From an uncultured bacterium (lineage in GTDB: Bacteria; Cyanobacteriota; Vampirovibrionia; Gastranaerophilales; Gastranaerophilaceae), in contig CACYKP010000023.1 in NCBI GenBank assembly GCA_902775025.1, positions 1 through 64,000 of the forward strand: DNA of 64,000 bases. Reading direction: 5' to 3'. A program made the translations under genes and the position numbers. Under the pieces are notes generated by a model. The model had not been told where the DNA came from, searched no databases, and was given only the letters and a program-made list of their open reading frames with translations. Within the stretch, counting starts at the first letter, position 1. Each line of letters starts with the position of its first letter. Shown in pieces: positions 1 to 9,344 of this stretch.

Positions 1-849
1 TATTAAATCGTACAAAGCTTGGTTATATGGTGTTTGAACATTATATTTTTTACCCAATTTTATTATTTCGCCTGAAAAAATATCGACTTCTGTTTTTCTG
101 CCTGCAAGGACATCTTGAAGCATAGAGGTTTTACCTTCTTCGCACATTTTATTTAAGGCTTCAAGAGCATCAATTTGAAGCTTTTCTATGTATTTTACTC
201 CTTCTTTTTCTGCAATCAGGCAAACTTCATTAATAATTTTTTTAGCAAAATCAATAAAATTCACATTCTGTCTAAGTTCTCCGAATGTCATGTTTAAAAT
301 TGCCGAAAGCGGATTAGCATAACAATTAAATGTATATTTTAGCCACATTGAATAATTGATGTCTTCAGGCATGGAAAAATTTATTCCTGTTTTTGTAAAG
401 AAGTCATGTATAAAATCGTCTTTTACGATAACTATTTCGCCCACTCCATCTTGGTTTACGGAATTATCAACTCTTACGGCACTATGACCTATAAAATATG
501 ATTTTAAGACTTTTGCTTGCGGATAAAAGTTTTTAATTTGTTCTTCTGATGAAATACCGTTTATAAGTGATATTATTCTTGTGTTTTCTCCGACAAAATT
601 TTCAATACTTTTTATTGCTGAATTTAAGCCATAAGATTTAGTGGCAATTATGATTAAATCAGCTATAAATTTATCAGAGGGTAAAATATATTCAAAATCC
701 TGTTCTTTACCGTTAAATACCGGTTTAGATTTTTGATATCGTTTGATACGTTCTTCATCAGCCAATATGTATAAATCACATTTGGTTAAAAGCTTTACTG
801 CATAAGTAAGTCCGACTGCCCCTAATCCTATTAAAACAACTTTTTGCAT
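1..849 (-). CDS. panE: 2-dehydropantoate 2-reductase (ketopantoate reductase), 3' end cut by the window edge
   Basis: This enzyme reduces ketopantoate to pantoate with NADPH in cytoplasmic pantothenate/CoA synthesis. The frame is open from the ATG at 849 to base 1 (283 codons), so only the C-terminal tail is missing from a family of about 300 residues. The N-terminus MQKVVLIGLGAVGLTYAVKL is a Rossmann dinucleotide-binding motif. The segments SLINGISSEEQI and FNCYANPLSAILN match the conserved middle and the ApbA C-terminal helical domain. A TAAAAT box ends 7 nt before the ATG with no ribosome site, so the mRNA is probably leaderless. panB and panC occur elsewhere in the window but are not linked to it. 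Confidence 0.88.
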   Translation of the reverse strand, partial: MQKVVLIGLGAVGLTYAVKLLTKCDLYILADEERIKRYQKSKPVFNGKEQDFEYILPSDKFIADLIIIATKSYGLNSAIKSIENFVGENTRIISLINGISSEEQIKNFYPQAKVLKSYFIGHSAVRVDNSVNQDGVGEIVIVKDDFIHDFFTKTGINFSMPEDINYSMWLKYTFNCYANPLSAILNMTFGELRQNVNFIDFAKKIINEVCLIAEKEGVKYIEKLQIDALEALNKMCEEGKTSMLQDVLAGRKTEVDIFSGEIIKLGKKYNVQTPYNQALYDLI

Positions 850-930
850 AGAATTATTTTAAACCAAATTCCAAAAAGGTGCAAAAATGTATAGTACAAA
901 CCTTGTCTTTTTTCGTTTATAATTTTATTT

Positions 931-2250
931 ATGAAGATTAGAGCAAAACATATTTTTGTAGGAATTGCATCTGTTGGTGTTATCACGCTTGCAGGAATTG
1001 GTGCTGTATATAAATGGGGGATACCTGCCGTTGTAAACAGTCCTGCTGCCGCAAACTTTGTACAAAAAGAAGCTTCTAAAATGCTTAATGCAGATGTTAA
1101 GATAGTGAAACCTCATCTTAAAACCGGCATGGAGATAGCGTTTACGGTTGACAAGTTGACTATTGATAAAGATGGTAAAAACTATTTAACACTATCTGAT
1201 ATTGATACTTTGTTTTCGCTGCACAAACTTCATAAAAAAAGCATTATAGTAAAAAAAATGCTTGCAAAAGACATATATGTTGATGCGTATAATCTTTCAA
1301 AAATTCTTCCGCATCAAGAAAAAAAGAAAGAAAAAAAGCCTTCACCAATCGGATTAGATATGTATAATACCCTTTTAGGTGTTAAAAATGTTACCCTTGT
1401 TTATCATACGCCTGAGTTTGATTTTGATTTGAAAGCTAAACATGCTATTTTTGACAGGACTGAAGCAAGAAAATATCTTCACGTTGATTTTGATTTAGAT
1501 ATACAAAAATCAGGACACAAGATTAATATATCCGCAAACGACAAAAATCGTATTTTTATGGAAAACCACGTTGCCTATATTAAAGATTTTCCGATAAATA
1601 TTGAAAAATCAAATATTGTTATAAACGCTTTTATGACTAATAAAGGTAAGTATGAGTTAAATGTATCCGCTAAAAACTTTAATGCAAAAGATGTTGCAGA
1701 TATTGTTAATTCTAATCTTGTTATTGCAAACGGCAGTCAAATGCTTGAGCCTGTAAAAGACATAAGTGGTACTGTTGATTTTGACGTAACTTTAAAGCAA
1801 GGAAAATTGAGCGGTGATATAAATATTGATGAAGTAGGATTTAAAGTAAAACCGCTTATGGACATGCCGGTTAGAATCACAGGCGGAAATGTTAATATCG
1901 GTGAAAAAGATATAGAATTTAAGGACTTTAGCGGATACTATAACAACAAAAAAACAAACACGCTTTCACTAAAAGGATACACAAAAGACTATCAAAAAAC
2001 TTGTGATACAAAACTGGATTCAGATATCTTTGTAACAAATGACTTTTTCAAAAACTATTTATCAAAAATGCTTGGTTCACCCGTTCAAATTGTCGGCGAT
2101 TCGATGTCGAAGCTGATTATAAAATCCGTAAACGGCTCTGTTGATGTTTTGTGGTTCTTTTTACTAAGAGAAAATCACGGATTTAAGTTTGGTGATCAAT
2201 CAATGGTTTTGAAGGATTATAAAACATTCTTCATATTACAAAAGAGTTAA
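931..2250 (+). CDS. AsmA-like envelope protein, N-terminal part (gene split by a frameshift)
   Basis: The protein begins with an N-terminal membrane anchor at about residues 7-30. Long beta-rich repeats typical of the AsmA/DUF3971-like family follow; such proteins tether to the inner membrane and extend into the periplasm, with roles in outer-membrane lipid homeostasis. The frame stops at 2250 after DYKTFFILQKS. Restoring one A in the four-A run at 2221-2224 would join it directly to the next open frame as DYKNILHITKELKRGMTPLV. The combined length would be about 900 residues. The start is supported by TATAAT at 918-923, 8 nt before the ATG, with no Shine-Dalgarno. The exact AsmA subfamily cannot be told from sequence alone. 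Confidence 0.7.
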   Translation: MKIRAKHIFVGIASVGVITLAGIGAVYKWGIPAVVNSPAAANFVQKEASKMLNADVKIVKPHLKTGMEIAFTVDKLTIDKDGKNYLTLSDIDTLFSLHKLHKKSIIVKKMLAKDIYVDAYNLSKILPHQEKKKEKKPSPIGLDMYNTLLGVKNVTLVYHTPEFDFDLKAKHAIFDRTEARKYLHVDFDLDIQKSGHKINISANDKNRIFMENHVAYIKDFPINIEKSNIVINAFMTNKGKYELNVSAKNFNAKDVADIVNSNLVIANGSQMLEPVKDISGTVDFDVTLKQGKLSGDINIDEVGFKVKPLMDMPVRITGGNVNIGEKDIEFKDFSGYYNNKKTNTLSLKGYTKDYQKTCDTKLDSDIFVTNDFFKNYLSKMLGSPVQIVGDSMSKLIIKSVNGSVDVLWFFLLRENHGFKFGDQSMVLKDYKTFFILQKS

Positions 2251-2258
2251 AACGAGGT

Positions 2259-3632
2259 ATGACTCCGCTCGTTCAGGTTAATGGCAACTTGGATATGGCA
2301 AATAATATGAAAATTTTGGATTTGAATATAAATATGCCTCGTCAGTTACCGAGTGAGTTTTTAAACTTTATCACCTGCCAAAAAATATTCAAAAAAGGTA
2401 ATGTTTCAGTAAAAATGTCTATAAATAATCACGGCAAATTCCCGACTATGACAGGTGAATTTAATCTTGATAAAGTTGTTATTCCCGCTCAAAGGCTGTT
2501 TATACGTTCGGCTAAATTAAAGGCAGAAGGAAATAAAATTGCACTTGTTTCAGAAGGTCGTTTCAGACGGGAACAGTACAAGTTTGACGGATACGTTTTG
2601 AATGAACTTAGATTACCGATTATTGTTAAAGACATAAATTTAACGCTTGATAATATTGATGTGGAAAAAATCCTTACTCAAGAACAGAGTGCAAACTCAG
2701 CTGCCAATCCTACAAACGCACTTGTTTCAACAGGGGCGGAAAATGAGGAAGATTCTGAAGTAATTCCTCCATTCCAAAAAGGATTAATTGTTATTGAAAA
2801 ATGCTCTCTAAATTTGCTTAAAGGTGTTTATAAAGAGATTAACTTCGGAAATATCCACGCTGATATGACACTTGATAAGAACGGTATGCTTAATCTTAAA
2901 TCAAACAGATTTGATATAGCTGACGGACATTCTTCCTTGAAGGTTGATGCTGATTTAGTTAACAGAAAATTCCACTTTAGACTTGGGGTAAAAGATGTTG
3001 ATTCAAATATTATGGCAACTTCGATACTCGGCTTACCTCGCCAAATTAGCGGAAAAGCAAAAGGACTTTTGGATTTGACAACCGATAAAACACTCAAACT
3101 CAACGGTGATATTAAGTTTAACGTAAAAGACGGAACAATAGGACAAGTCGGATATGTTGAATATATCCTGAAAGTTGCATCCCTGTTTAGAAATCCGCTT
3201 GCTATGATTAGTCCTTCGATTTTAGCAGATTTGGTTTCAATTCCTGACGGCAGATTTGACGATATCTCAGGTGAGATGAAGCTTGATGATAATATTATTA
3301 AGCGTATGAATATTAAATCAACGGCACCGGAGCTTGCAACATTTATAATCGGAAGGTACGATTTATCAACAAATGATGCAATGCTTAGAATTTATACAAA
3401 GTTCTCTGATAAAGGCAAAGGATTTGCAGGAATTTTAAGAAATATATCTTTGAATACTTTAGCTTCAACGCTTCCTATAAGTGCAAGAAATGACAGCAAT
3501 TATTATGCAAATGAGCTTTCTCAAATTCCTACTCTTGAATCAGGCGAAGAAAGGGCACAAGTATTTTTGACAAAAGTAGACGGTGATATTATAAACTTTA
3601 ACTTCTTATCTTCACTCAAAAGAATTAAATAA
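2259..3632 (+). CDS. AsmA-like envelope protein, C-terminal part (same gene as the preceding fragment)
   Basis: This is the continuation of the AsmA-like protein in another frame. Open codons run back from the ATG at 2259 to 2223, so that ATG is internal rather than a true start. The C-terminal section has the repeated short beta strands and the late GxIGQVGYVEYILKVAS segment followed by a KRMNIKSTAPELATFIIGRYDL stretch, typical of the AsmA C-terminal region. The last 8 bases overlap the convergent gene ending at 3625. A single-base deletion, real or from assembly, is the simplest explanation. No canonical -1 slippery heptamer is seen at the break. Confidence 0.65.
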   Translation: MTPLVQVNGNLDMANNMKILDLNINMPRQLPSEFLNFITCQKIFKKGNVSVKMSINNHGKFPTMTGEFNLDKVVIPAQRLFIRSAKLKAEGNKIALVSEGRFRREQYKFDGYVLNELRLPIIVKDINLTLDNIDVEKILTQEQSANSAANPTNALVSTGAENEEDSEVIPPFQKGLIVIEKCSLNLLKGVYKEINFGNIHADMTLDKNGMLNLKSNRFDIADGHSSLKVDADLVNRKFHFRLGVKDVDSNIMATSILGLPRQISGKAKGLLDLTTDKTLKLNGDIKFNVKDGTIGQVGYVEYILKVASLFRNPLAMISPSILADLVSIPDGRFDDISGEMKLDDNIIKRMNIKSTAPELATFIIGRYDLSTNDAMLRIYTKFSDKGKGFAGILRNISLNTLASTLPISARNDSNYYANELSQIPTLESGEERAQVFLTKVDGDIINFNFLSSLKRIK

Positions 3633-4860
3633 GCTCTAAAATATCATTAATAATTAATTCAGCACTGTTATTGTTTTTTAATCCCAGTTTGTTTAAAAGC
3701 TCTAATCTCTCAATTTTTTTATAATCGTTTTTATTCAAAATAACTTCGTTAAGATGTTCAAAAAGTTCTTCTGTATTTTTTGCTGTGTAATATGTTTTGT
3801 CTATAGCATTAACTGTTGAATTTGGAACAAATTTATCTGATATAAGATGAATTATAGGATTTTCTGTTACAAAATATTCGGTCAGAAATGAACCGCAATC
3901 GGTAATCATTGCGTAAGATTCATTAAATAACTGTATATAAGAACCTCCATCACTAAAAATTCCTATATTTTTCCATTCTTCATAATAGCTATCTATTTCT
4001 TCCTTAGACATAAATCCCGAAGTTAAAATAAACTTGTACAAAAGCGGATGCGGACGAAAAACCCAATTAAGTTCAGGATGTAATTTAGCAAACTCTAAAA
4101 TTTTTTTTCCGTTCCAATCAAATGTCCCAAACCTCAAATTCTCGCCGCATACAGTCCAATGCGGAGCATAAATTATATACTTTTTTTCTACATCATGATT
4201 ATTTTTATAACAATTAAAAATCGGATGTCCTACCGTTTTTAGTGATTTACCTTTGTTTGGCATATTTTTTGAATAAAAATCTTTAACTAAATCAGTCGGA
4301 ACATAATGTCTGAAAAGATATTGATGAAATCTAAGCCCGTATTCGTGCCATTGCTCTGAAGCAGGAATAAAATACGGTATATAAAAAGTGAGCGCAAATT
4401 TTGAACATACAACAGGCCCTTGAGTTTTATAAACATACCATGGATGAGAATATATGATAATATCGGGGCAGAATTTTTCAAATGGTATAAAATCATCATT
4501 TTTTATATCATACCCGTATTCAACCTTCATTCCTTTATTTTTAAAAAAATCATAACATTTTTGAACATCTTTTTTTGTTTGATAATTTGCATTTTCTTTA
4601 ATAGCACAATTCTTTGTTACAACTATTAGCGGATTAAACCTTTCATCTTGCTCCATTAAATCGTAAACGGACTGAGATTTCCATTTGGATTCATCGTATA
4701 CATAAAAAATTACATTTAATTTTGCTTTATTTTTAAGTTTTTTTAAAACTTTTTTTCTATTTTTATCTATATAATCCAAATTTTGCTTAACTTTTAGATT
4801 ATAGAAAAAATCTCTTCCAAATCCTAACTTTTCACCTATTTTTTCATAATTTATATACAC
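3625..4860 (-). CDS. CDP-glycerol glycerophosphotransferase-like (TagB/TagF family) protein
   Basis: This is a GT-B-type cytoplasmic or peripheral transferase of the glycerophosphotransferase family that builds polyol-phosphate or related surface glycans. In its C-terminal half, IIYAPHWT, the RPHPLL motif and TDCGSFLTEYFVTENPIIHL correspond to the substrate-binding face of TagF-like enzymes. There, two histidines and a D-S/G-S motif are conserved. The N-terminal third has a Rossmann-like alternation. At 411 residues it is compact and lacks a separate glycosyltransferase domain. The start is GTG at 4860 with AAAGG upstream. The neighbours are not an obvious glycan cluster, so the acceptor is unknown. 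Confidence 0.62.
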   Translation of the reverse strand: MYINYEKIGEKLGFGRDFFYNLKVKQNLDYIDKNRKKVLKKLKNKAKLNVIFYVYDESKWKSQSVYDLMEQDERFNPLIVVTKNCAIKENANYQTKKDVQKCYDFFKNKGMKVEYGYDIKNDDFIPFEKFCPDIIIYSHPWYVYKTQGPVVCSKFALTFYIPYFIPASEQWHEYGLRFHQYLFRHYVPTDLVKDFYSKNMPNKGKSLKTVGHPIFNCYKNNHDVEKKYIIYAPHWTVCGENLRFGTFDWNGKKILEFAKLHPELNWVFRPHPLLYKFILTSGFMSKEEIDSYYEEWKNIGIFSDGGSYIQLFNESYAMITDCGSFLTEYFVTENPIIHLISDKFVPNSTVNAIDKTYYTAKNTEELFEHLNEVILNKNDYKKIERLELLNKLGLKNNNSAELIINDILELI

Positions 4861-4951
4861 TAATCAAAACCTTTTATTAAACTTAGATATATTTTACACT
4901 AAAATACAAAACACCTGCAATATAAAACAATAATATTGTATAATAATATTT

Positions 4952-5788
4952 ATGAAAATTGTTATTGATGATTTATGTGAAGAAAAAAGGCTGGATACAT
5001 ATCTTGCCCAATATCTGCAGGATTTTTCACGCTCTAAAATCTCAAATGAAATTAGAAAAGGTTCTGTTTTAGTTAATTCTAAAGAAACTAAGCCTTCTTA
5101 TACGATTAAAAGCGGTGATGTTGTTGAAATAAATATTCAAGAAAATATTTTTAAAATAGAGCCGGAAAATATTTCGCTTGAAATAGTTTATGAAGACGAA
5201 AATATGGCAGTCATAAATAAGCCGTCAGGAATGCTTACTCATCCCACAACAATTGAAACAACAGGAACTTTAGTCAATGCCCTTATGTATAAATACGGTG
5301 AAAATTTGTCTGATATAAATGGAGAATTCAGAAGGGGAATTCTTCACCGATTAGACAGAAATACATCAGGGCTTTTGATGATAGCAAAAAATAACAAAAC
5401 TCACGAATACCTTGTTGAAAAGACAATAAATAAACCAATCGGCAGAAATCCAAACCACCCTGAAAAAATGGGAATTTTAGGGATAAATGAAGGCGGAAAA
5501 GAGAGTATTTCAGAAGTCAAAGTCCTCAAAAGATTTAAAGAAGCAACGCTTATTGAAGTACACCTCATTACAGGCAGAACTCATCAAATAAGAGTACATC
5601 TTTCATCTATAGGACATCCTGTGTTTAACGATACTCTGTACGGTTTTGGCAAAATGAAAATCAAAACAGAAGAACAAGTTCTTCAATCCTATAAACTATC
5701 ATTCCCCAAACCTTTTAGCGGTGAGATTTTATCTTTTGAAATAGAGCCTGATGAAAAAGTTAAAAAAGTTTTGAATTATTTGGGATAA
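4952..5788 (+). CDS. RluA-family pseudouridine synthase (RluD-like)
   Basis: This enzyme isomerises uridine to pseudouridine in ribosomal or transfer RNA. Residues 1-65 form an S4 RNA-binding domain. The catalytic domain follows with GILHRLDRNTSGLLMIAKN, in which the Asp is the nucleophile of the RluA family. GRTHQIRVHLSSIGHPV comes near residue 210. At 278 residues it is slightly short compared with E. coli RluD. TATAAT at 4939-4944 ends 8 nt before the ATG and no Shine-Dalgarno is present, so the transcript is probably leaderless. The target position cannot be assigned from sequence; RluD-like specificity is likely from the S4 domain and overall architecture. Confidence 0.85.
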   Translation: MKIVIDDLCEEKRLDTYLAQYLQDFSRSKISNEIRKGSVLVNSKETKPSYTIKSGDVVEINIQENIFKIEPENISLEIVYEDENMAVINKPSGMLTHPTTIETTGTLVNALMYKYGENLSDINGEFRRGILHRLDRNTSGLLMIAKNNKTHEYLVEKTINKPIGRNPNHPEKMGILGINEGGKESISEVKVLKRFKEATLIEVHLITGRTHQIRVHLSSIGHPVFNDTLYGFGKMKIKTEEQVLQSYKLSFPKPFSGEILSFEIEPDEKVKKVLNYLG

Positions 5789-5822
5789 AAATCACACCAG
5801 TCTGAAAATTTTAAACCAATTA

Positions 5823-5843
5823 TTGTCAGGTTCCACCTGACAA
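5823..5843. repeat. TGTCAGGT palindrome, copy A
   Basis: A perfect inverted repeat with 9-base arms, TTGTCAGGT and ACCTGACAA, is separated by TCC. The same core recurs intergenically at 15303, 37399, 53489 and, in degenerate form, 53564. Confidence 0.75.
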
Positions 5844-5907
5844 GAAAATTTATTCATGCAATTTATATAATATTTACTTGCCCCTTTCACCTTGATATAA
5901 TCAAGGT

Positions 5908-6681
5908 ATGAAATATCCGAATTTAGAAAAACTTGTTGATATAATTGCGGTTTTGCGCAGCGAAAACGGATGTCCGTGGGACAGGGAACAAACTCACAAA
6001 ACGCTAAGACCAAATATGCTTGAAGAAGCTTATGAAGCGGTTGACGCAATTGATGAAGGTGATATTGCTAATTTGAGAGAAGAACTCGGCGATGTTCTTC
6101 TGCAAGTTGTACTTCACGCTCAAATAGCTAAAGACAACAATGAATTTGATATTGAAGATGTAGCTAAAGAATTGAGCGACAAGCTTATTCACCGTCATCC
6201 GCACGTTTTTGGAAATACTCACGTTGATAACGCAAATGATGTGGTTGTTAATTGGGATAAACTTAAACAAGAAGAAAAAACATACAGAAAATCAATCTTA
6301 GACGGAATTTCAAAATCACAGTCAGCCCTAATGTCAGCTCAAAAAATAAGCAAAAAAGTTGTTAAAGTCGGGTTCGAATGGGAAAATGTTGAAAGTCTAA
6401 AAGAATGTATTAAATCTGAGTACAAAGAGTTTGAAGAAGCGGTTGAAAGCGGCAACAAAGAACGTATGGAAGACGAGATGGGCGATATTTTCTTTGCAAC
6501 CGTAAATCTTGCTCGTTGGTACAAGATTGACGCTGAACAAGCACTTTTAGGTGCAAATAAAAAATTCACAAAACGATTCAAAAAAATGGAAGAACTTAAA
6601 ACTAAGCCATTTGAGGAATATTCATTTGAGGAATTTAACGATTTGTGGAAAAAGGCTAAAATAGAAATAGATGAGGGTTGA
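5908..6681 (+). CDS. mazG: Nucleoside triphosphate pyrophosphohydrolase MazG
   Basis: MazG hydrolyses (d)NTPs to monophosphates and pyrophosphate, a cytoplasmic house-cleaning role. Two tandem MazG domains are visible in the 257 residues. The first contains CPWDREQTHKTLRPNMLEEA, with the EExxE metal ligands and the later EELGDVLLQVVLHA. The second contains EYKEFEEAVESGNKERMEDE followed by GDIFFATVNLARW. The full double-domain length matches E. coli-type MazG. A promoter TTTACT-N17-TATAAT (5873-5901) places the -10 box 7 nt before the ATG, so the start at 5908 is favoured and the mRNA is probably leaderless. Confidence 0.92.
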   Translation: MKYPNLEKLVDIIAVLRSENGCPWDREQTHKTLRPNMLEEAYEAVDAIDEGDIANLREELGDVLLQVVLHAQIAKDNNEFDIEDVAKELSDKLIHRHPHVFGNTHVDNANDVVVNWDKLKQEEKTYRKSILDGISKSQSALMSAQKISKKVVKVGFEWENVESLKECIKSEYKEFEEAVESGNKERMEDEMGDIFFATVNLARWYKIDAEQALLGANKKFTKRFKKMEELKTKPFEEYSFEEFNDLWKKAKIEIDEG

Positions 6682-6724
6682 CCTCTTATCACCCCCTAAC
6701 CCTCTTCCGCTGGGCGAGGGCAAG
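6671..6724. repeat. GAGGG-type hairpin repeat
   Basis: A GC-rich segment with pairs such as GAGGGTT/AACCCTC and CCCTC/GAGGG lies across the mazG stop codon. It resembles the CCCTCTCC...GGAGAGGG hairpins at 7150, 14857 and 31608. Confidence 0.45.
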
Positions 6725-6740
6725 ACTGAAAGGAGAAAAA

Positions 6741-7103
6741 ATGAAAAAACTTTTAGGAATAATTTTATTACTTTTATTAATAGCAATCCCTGTAAAAGCA
6801 TACATGGGAAGCAGTTTTGATGAACCGATTAACGTTTGTGCAAGTCATATTCTTGTACCTGAAGAAATACAAGCAGAACAATTAAAACTTGAAATCAAAA
6901 ATTATGAAGATTTTCAACAATTAGCAAAAATATATTCTCAATGTCCATCAGGAAGAAAAGGAGGATATTTAGGCTGCTTTGGTAAAGGGCAAATGGTTAA
7001 AGAATTTGAAAAAGCAGCATGGAAAGCTAATACAAATGAAGTTGTCGGACCTGTTAAAACAGAATTCGGTTATCACTTGATTTGGGTTAACAGAAAATTC
7101 TAA
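6741..7103 (+). CDS. Secreted parvulin-type peptidyl-prolyl isomerase
   Basis: This is a short rotamase of the PpiC/parvulin family that should assist folding of exported proteins outside the inner membrane. A signal peptide covers about residues 1-20 (MKKLLGIILLLLLIAIPVKA), and the parvulin core follows. Visible are ASHILVPEE near the start, the GRKGGYLGCFGKGQM loop, and the C-terminal TEFGYHLIWV strand. At 120 residues it is essentially a bare domain. The ATG at 6741 is chosen because AAAGGAG precedes it by the right spacing and it starts a signal peptide. An upstream in-frame start would translate the hairpin repeat. Confidence 0.85.
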   Translation: MKKLLGIILLLLLIAIPVKAYMGSSFDEPINVCASHILVPEEIQAEQLKLEIKNYEDFQQLAKIYSQCPSGRKGGYLGCFGKGQMVKEFEKAAWKANTNEVVGPVKTEFGYHLIWVNRKF

Positions 7104-7149
7104 AGGCACTAAGATACTAGAATGAAAAATAAACAAATGAAGGGAAATA

Positions 7150-7187
7150 CCCCCTCACCCCAACCCTTTCCCGTTGGGAGAGGGAGA
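7150..7187. repeat. CCCTTTCCC/GGGAGAGGG hairpin repeat
   Basis: GC-rich inverted repeat around CCCTTTCCCGTTGGGAGAGGG directly before the EamA gene. The 3' arm GGGAGAGGGAG may also supply the ribosome site for the gene starting at 7195. Confidence 0.6.
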
Positions 7188-7194
7188 ACGATTT

Positions 7195-8094
7195 ATGAAA
7201 AATAAATTAACATCTAATATCGCATTATTTTTAACGGCACTTATTTGGGGGCTTTCGTTTGTTGCCCAAAGAGCAGGCATGGAATATATTGAACCGTTTA
7301 CGTTCAATATGGTTAGATGTGTATTAGGCGGTTTGAGTTTAATTCCTGTAATTTTATGGGTTAAAGTATCTAAACCCGACCATAGAACAGAGAGAAGAAA
7401 ACATTTTCAACATATTAATTTAGCTCGTGCAGGTATAACTTGCGGTGTTGCTCTTTTTTTAGCAATGTCTATTCAACAATACTGTATGAAGTTTGTTGGA
7501 GCAGGTAAAGCGGGATTTATCACAGCACTTTATATTATTTTTGTCCCTATTTTAACCGTACTTTTAGGTGATAGATTAAGAAAACGAGTTATTGTAAGCG
7601 TTTTTCTGGCTTTAATCGGACTTTACCTTTTATGCTTTAAAGTTGGTTCAGGGTTTAGTCTTTGGGATTTACTTTTATTATTAAGTGCATTTTTTTATGC
7701 AGTACATATTATGGTAGTTAACTATTATTCAAGAATAGTTAATCCTGTAAAAGCATCTTGTGCACAATTTTTTGTCGTAAGTATTTTATCTTCGTTGCTT
7801 GTTTTATTGTTTGAAAATCCAAATTTTGATGCAATTATGGCTTGCAAATATCCGCTTTTATATGCAGGTGTTGTAACATGCGGAGTTGCATATACTTTAC
7901 AGATTTACGGACAAAAATACACACTCCCCGTTCTTGCCTCACTTATTTTTTCATTAGAATCAGTTTTTGCAGTGGTTGGCGGTTCAATAATTCTTGGAGA
8001 AGTGATGAGTTTAAAAGAAATATCAGGGTGTATATTTGTTATATGCGGAGTAATCCTGTCAAACCTTCATTCACCTAAAAAAGAACTAAAATAA
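7195..8094 (+). CDS. EamA/DMT-family transporter
   Basis: This is an inner-membrane drug/metabolite transporter with about ten hydrophobic helices over 299 residues in two EamA repeats. Its N-terminus has the family signature ALIWGLSFVAQRAGMEYIEPFTF. The second repeat begins near residue 150 (FSLWDLLLLLSAFFYAVHIM) and ends with LESVFAVVGGSIILGEVMSLKEISG, a well-conserved DMT segment. The ATG at 7195 is preferred over an upstream TTG at 7174 that lies inside the GGGAGAGGG repeat. The substrate cannot be inferred; amino-acid or metabolite export is common in the family. Confidence 0.88.
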   Translation: MKNKLTSNIALFLTALIWGLSFVAQRAGMEYIEPFTFNMVRCVLGGLSLIPVILWVKVSKPDHRTERRKHFQHINLARAGITCGVALFLAMSIQQYCMKFVGAGKAGFITALYIIFVPILTVLLGDRLRKRVIVSVFLALIGLYLLCFKVGSGFSLWDLLLLLSAFFYAVHIMVVNYYSRIVNPVKASCAQFFVVSILSSLLVLLFENPNFDAIMACKYPLLYAGVVTCGVAYTLQIYGQKYTLPVLASLIFSLESVFAVVGGSIILGEVMSLKEISGCIFVICGVILSNLHSPKKELK

Positions 8095-8095
8095 G

Positions 8096-9094
8096 TTAAC
8101 CGCAAATTTTTTCTACAATCTCATCAGAAGATATTTTTAAACAATCCAAACTCTCGCAAGTTGTCTGACGTCTTTCCCAAAGGCAAGGTTGAAGCGGACA
8201 ATTACAATTTTTTGCCTTGATAGGAATAACTTTTTCACTTTGAGGAATTAATTTTTTGTTATCAGTAGAACCAAAAATTACATAAGTTTGTACTCCGAGT
8301 GCAACTCCGATATGTAATGGTGCTGAATCTGAACATAAAAATATTTCAGCACTTGATATAAGTTCAGCCAGTTCTGTCAAATTCTTTGTTTTACCGTACA
8401 TATTTGTATATTTTTCTTGAGGTACATTTTTAATAATTGTATCAATAGTTTCCTTGTCATCAGGCCCGCCTGCAAGGATAACTTTTTTACCACTGTCTGC
8501 AAGTTTTTCAACAACTTCTGCCCAAATATTTGCAGGAATAGTTTTAATCATACCTTTTTTAACACTCATTAAACTAACACCGGGGTGAATTAAAACCGTA
8601 TTTGGCACAACTTCTCGCCTTGTAATATTAATTTGCGGCAATTCTGTTTTATTTTGAGTTATTTCATTCACCAAATCATGGTACATATTAACCGCATATT
8701 GCTCTTTTTTAAGAGGAATAGCTTTAGTCAAAACTATTTCGCTTAATTTACCCGAATTATACCCATATCTTTTTTTGATGAAAGTTAAAAACAAAAATAA
8801 TGCTATAAATTTGTTTGAACCGGAACATACAACAATATCAAAACTTTTTGTCCAAATTTTGAATAATAATTTTAATAATTCAAAATACTTGTTTTTACCT
8901 TTGATATCCGCAAACAAAGTTTCATCAATAATATTTGTAAGTGAGCAAATTCCTTTGCTTCTTGGTTCAAGCGCCAATGTAATCTTAGAATTTGGAAATT
9001 CTTTTTTTACGGAAATAATTGACGGTAAGAATAAAATCTCATCACCTAATCCGCCAAAATTTATGAATAAAATCCTTTTTTGTTCATTTTGCAT
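8096..9094 (-). CDS. Glycosyltransferase family 9 (heptosyltransferase-like)
   Basis: This cytoplasmic GT-B transferase is of the kind that adds heptose to LPS core or related surface glycans. ILFINFGGLGDEILFLPSI at the N-terminus is the conserved GT9 start. VLIHPGVS, ILAGGPDDKETI and the CSDSAPLHIGVALG segment form the nucleotide-sugar site. The ATG at 9094 is chosen because a TATAAT box (9106-9101) ends 7 nt upstream and an upstream start would be non-homologous. It is convergent with the EamA gene, whose stop lies one base away. Its presence fits an outer membrane with LPS-like glycans, but the sugar is not determined. Confidence 0.8.
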   Translation of the reverse strand: MQNEQKRILFINFGGLGDEILFLPSIISVKKEFPNSKITLALEPRSKGICSLTNIIDETLFADIKGKNKYFELLKLLFKIWTKSFDIVVCSGSNKFIALFLFLTFIKKRYGYNSGKLSEIVLTKAIPLKKEQYAVNMYHDLVNEITQNKTELPQINITRREVVPNTVLIHPGVSLMSVKKGMIKTIPANIWAEVVEKLADSGKKVILAGGPDDKETIDTIIKNVPQEKYTNMYGKTKNLTELAELISSAEIFLCSDSAPLHIGVALGVQTYVIFGSTDNKKLIPQSEKVIPIKAKNCNCPLQPCLWERRQTTCESLDCLKISSDEIVEKICG

Positions 9095-9125
9095 ACATGG
9101 ATTATAACATAAAGAGAGTGCGGAA

Positions 9126-9253
9126 AAGTTTGTGCAACAAAAAAGAGATTCTTCCGGCAAAATGGTTATTTTACTCCTCAATAACCTGTCTATTTGGCTT
9201 TAAGCGTGCTGTCGTTCTGAGGCGAAAGCCGAATAATCTCTAAATTATGATTT
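9126..9253. repeat. Palindromic intergenic repeat, GTCATTCTGAG/GAATCTC family, copy 1
   Basis: About 128 bp align with 21097-21222, sharing GGCTTTAAGCGTGC, CGTTCTGAGGCGAA and AGATTCTTC blocks. It lies between the GT9 start and the LCP gene. Confidence 0.7.
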
Positions 9254-9344
9254 ACTCCCCTATAATTTTTTCCCTATAATTTACCCCTCCCCTGATTGAT
9301 TTTCGTTCTTGCTTAAAATATAATTTTTAACAGAGAGAAAATCG

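Noticed and set aside
2210-2260. Programmed -1 frameshift in the AsmA-like gene
   Set aside because: No canonical slippery heptamer at the break; a one-base deletion in an A-run explains it more simply.
6004-6270. Minus-strand frame inside mazG
   Set aside because: Shadow of a well-conserved gene with no promoter or ribosome site.
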